A DNA stretch of 60,544 nucleotides from Borreliella garinii (GTDB lineage: Bacteria; Spirochaetota; Spirochaetia; JABEVK01), in contig DYOB01000006.1 of the NCBI GenBank assembly GCA_020720765.1, forward strand, positions 1-60,544. Reading direction: 5' to 3'. Shown here piece by piece: positions 59,712-60,544 of the stretch (the stretch's first letter is position 1; every line of letters begins with the position of its first letter). The position numbers and the translations under genes were made by a program. A model generated the notes under the pieces. The model was given only the letters and a program-made list of their open reading frames with translations, made no database searches and had not been told where the DNA came from.

Positions 59712-60473
59712 TCAAATAGTTTTTTTCTTCAGCCACTGATTGTGTTCAGCAATCCATTTTTCAGAAGATTTTCCTAACTGTCCTGACTGATGTGGATGCG
59801 TCAAAGGAATCCAGTCGTAGAAACGTCCGCGAATGGTAATCTTGATCGGATCACCATAATTGGGTATCTCCGCCAGTTTAGAATATTTTGAATCTGAAAG
59901 AGCTTTGATAAACTCTTTAAGAGGTGCGTCGCCGAGGGTCACAATCACCCTTGCCTTCGATAGCTCCAATTCATCCGCGATCTCTTTGACTCTCTCTGAG
60001 TTGGCGAGTTTTGAGGGTTCGGGCTCCAATGTCACTTCGGGTAAATCGTATTCTTTTTGCCGGGGTAAATAAGCGCGTTCTATTGCCTTAATTTGATGTT
60101 CATTTAATCTGGCATAGGGAAGCAAGTCCGATAGCCAAACGTCAGACCGCCCCAAACCCAGAGGTTTCAGGTAGCCCTCGTCAAGCTGTTGACCCGACGG
60201 TCCATTGAAATTTGCTGGTACTAGTTTTCCAAGGCCTGCAGGTACTTTGATTTTTCCAATGATTTCTAGCGCCTGGGCAATGTTTCCCCTCCAAAAAATC
60301 TCCGGCTCGCTGGCGACAGCCAAGGCTTTCACCAACTCTTTTCCATCGGCTCCTATCCACCTTGCGTGCACCGCGCTGGCGTAGACACCGAGAACAAAGA
60401 CATCCTTGGGGGAACGGTCTTTCTGTTCCACCTTTTTTACCTCTTCCCCAAAGGGGAACCTTCCTTGACTCAT
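59712..60473 (-). CDS. Uracil-DNA-glycosylase-superfamily-like protein
   Basis: VFVLGVYASAVHARW; WLSDLLPYARLN; RVIVTLGDAPLKEF; WIPLTHPHQ. Confidence 0.6.
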   Translation of the reverse strand: MSQGRFPFGEEVKKVEQKDRSPKDVFVLGVYASAVHARWIGADGKELVKALAVASEPEIFWRGNIAQALEIIGKIKVPAGLGKLVPANFNGPSGQQLDEGYLKPLGLGRSDVWLSDLLPYARLNEHQIKAIERAYLPRQKEYDLPEVTLEPEPSKLANSERVKEIADELELSKARVIVTLGDAPLKEFIKALSDSKYSKLAEIPNYGDPIKITIRGRFYDWIPLTHPHQSGQLGKSSEKWIAEHNQWLKKKTI

Positions 60474-60494
60474 ATAAACTCCTTTTTCTGTTAG

Positions 60495-60544
60495 GAGCCT
60501 GTTGCGCTTGAGATTTTGACACAGGACCGGGGAGCCGGGATGCA
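60495..60544. mobile_element. IS1182-like element, copy 3 (truncated by window end)
   Basis: gagcctgttgcgcttgagattttgacacaggaccggggagccgggatgca matches the left ends of copies 1-2; preceded by TTAG (60491-60494). Confidence 0.8.

Overview
The window looks like a chromosomal segment of a spirochaete-like bacterium. This is inferred from gene content and order (spoVG–tRNA-Gln–rplY–pth–tilS–ftsH; rplU–prp–rpmA–obgE–nadD–LCP–rsfS; lepA, pcnB, mlaEFD), and no phylogeny was run. About 1.9–55 kb is mostly dense housekeeping sequence. The accessory parts are the two ends and the IS-like insertions. (1) At the left edge is an AT-rich pair: a NucA/NucB-type nuclease C-terminus followed by a ComJ/Nin-like protein, which looks like a toxin–immunity or nuclease–inhibitor cassette. 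Next to it are a 58-bp direct repeat and a truncated GxxExxY gene. (2) Three copies of a short IS1182-like, MITE-sized element share terminal inverted repeats and TTAG/CTAG flanks, and the two complete copies encode ORFs with conserved ends and divergent middles. (3) The right-end islet (55.5–60.5 kb) lies between two of these elements. It holds two tail-to-tail PIN-type toxin–antitoxin modules, a PIN-toxin relic and a UDG-like protein. In the core region the notable items are a hyperacidic 73-aa protein, a minimal Rnf-like operon (C, D, A/E-like) with an uncharacterised membrane protein and a GH57 protein, a P-loop/Asp23-like fusion, Prp next to an L27 with no cleavable extension, and two divergent Pth paralogs. 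I saw no rRNA, CRISPR array or intact prophage.
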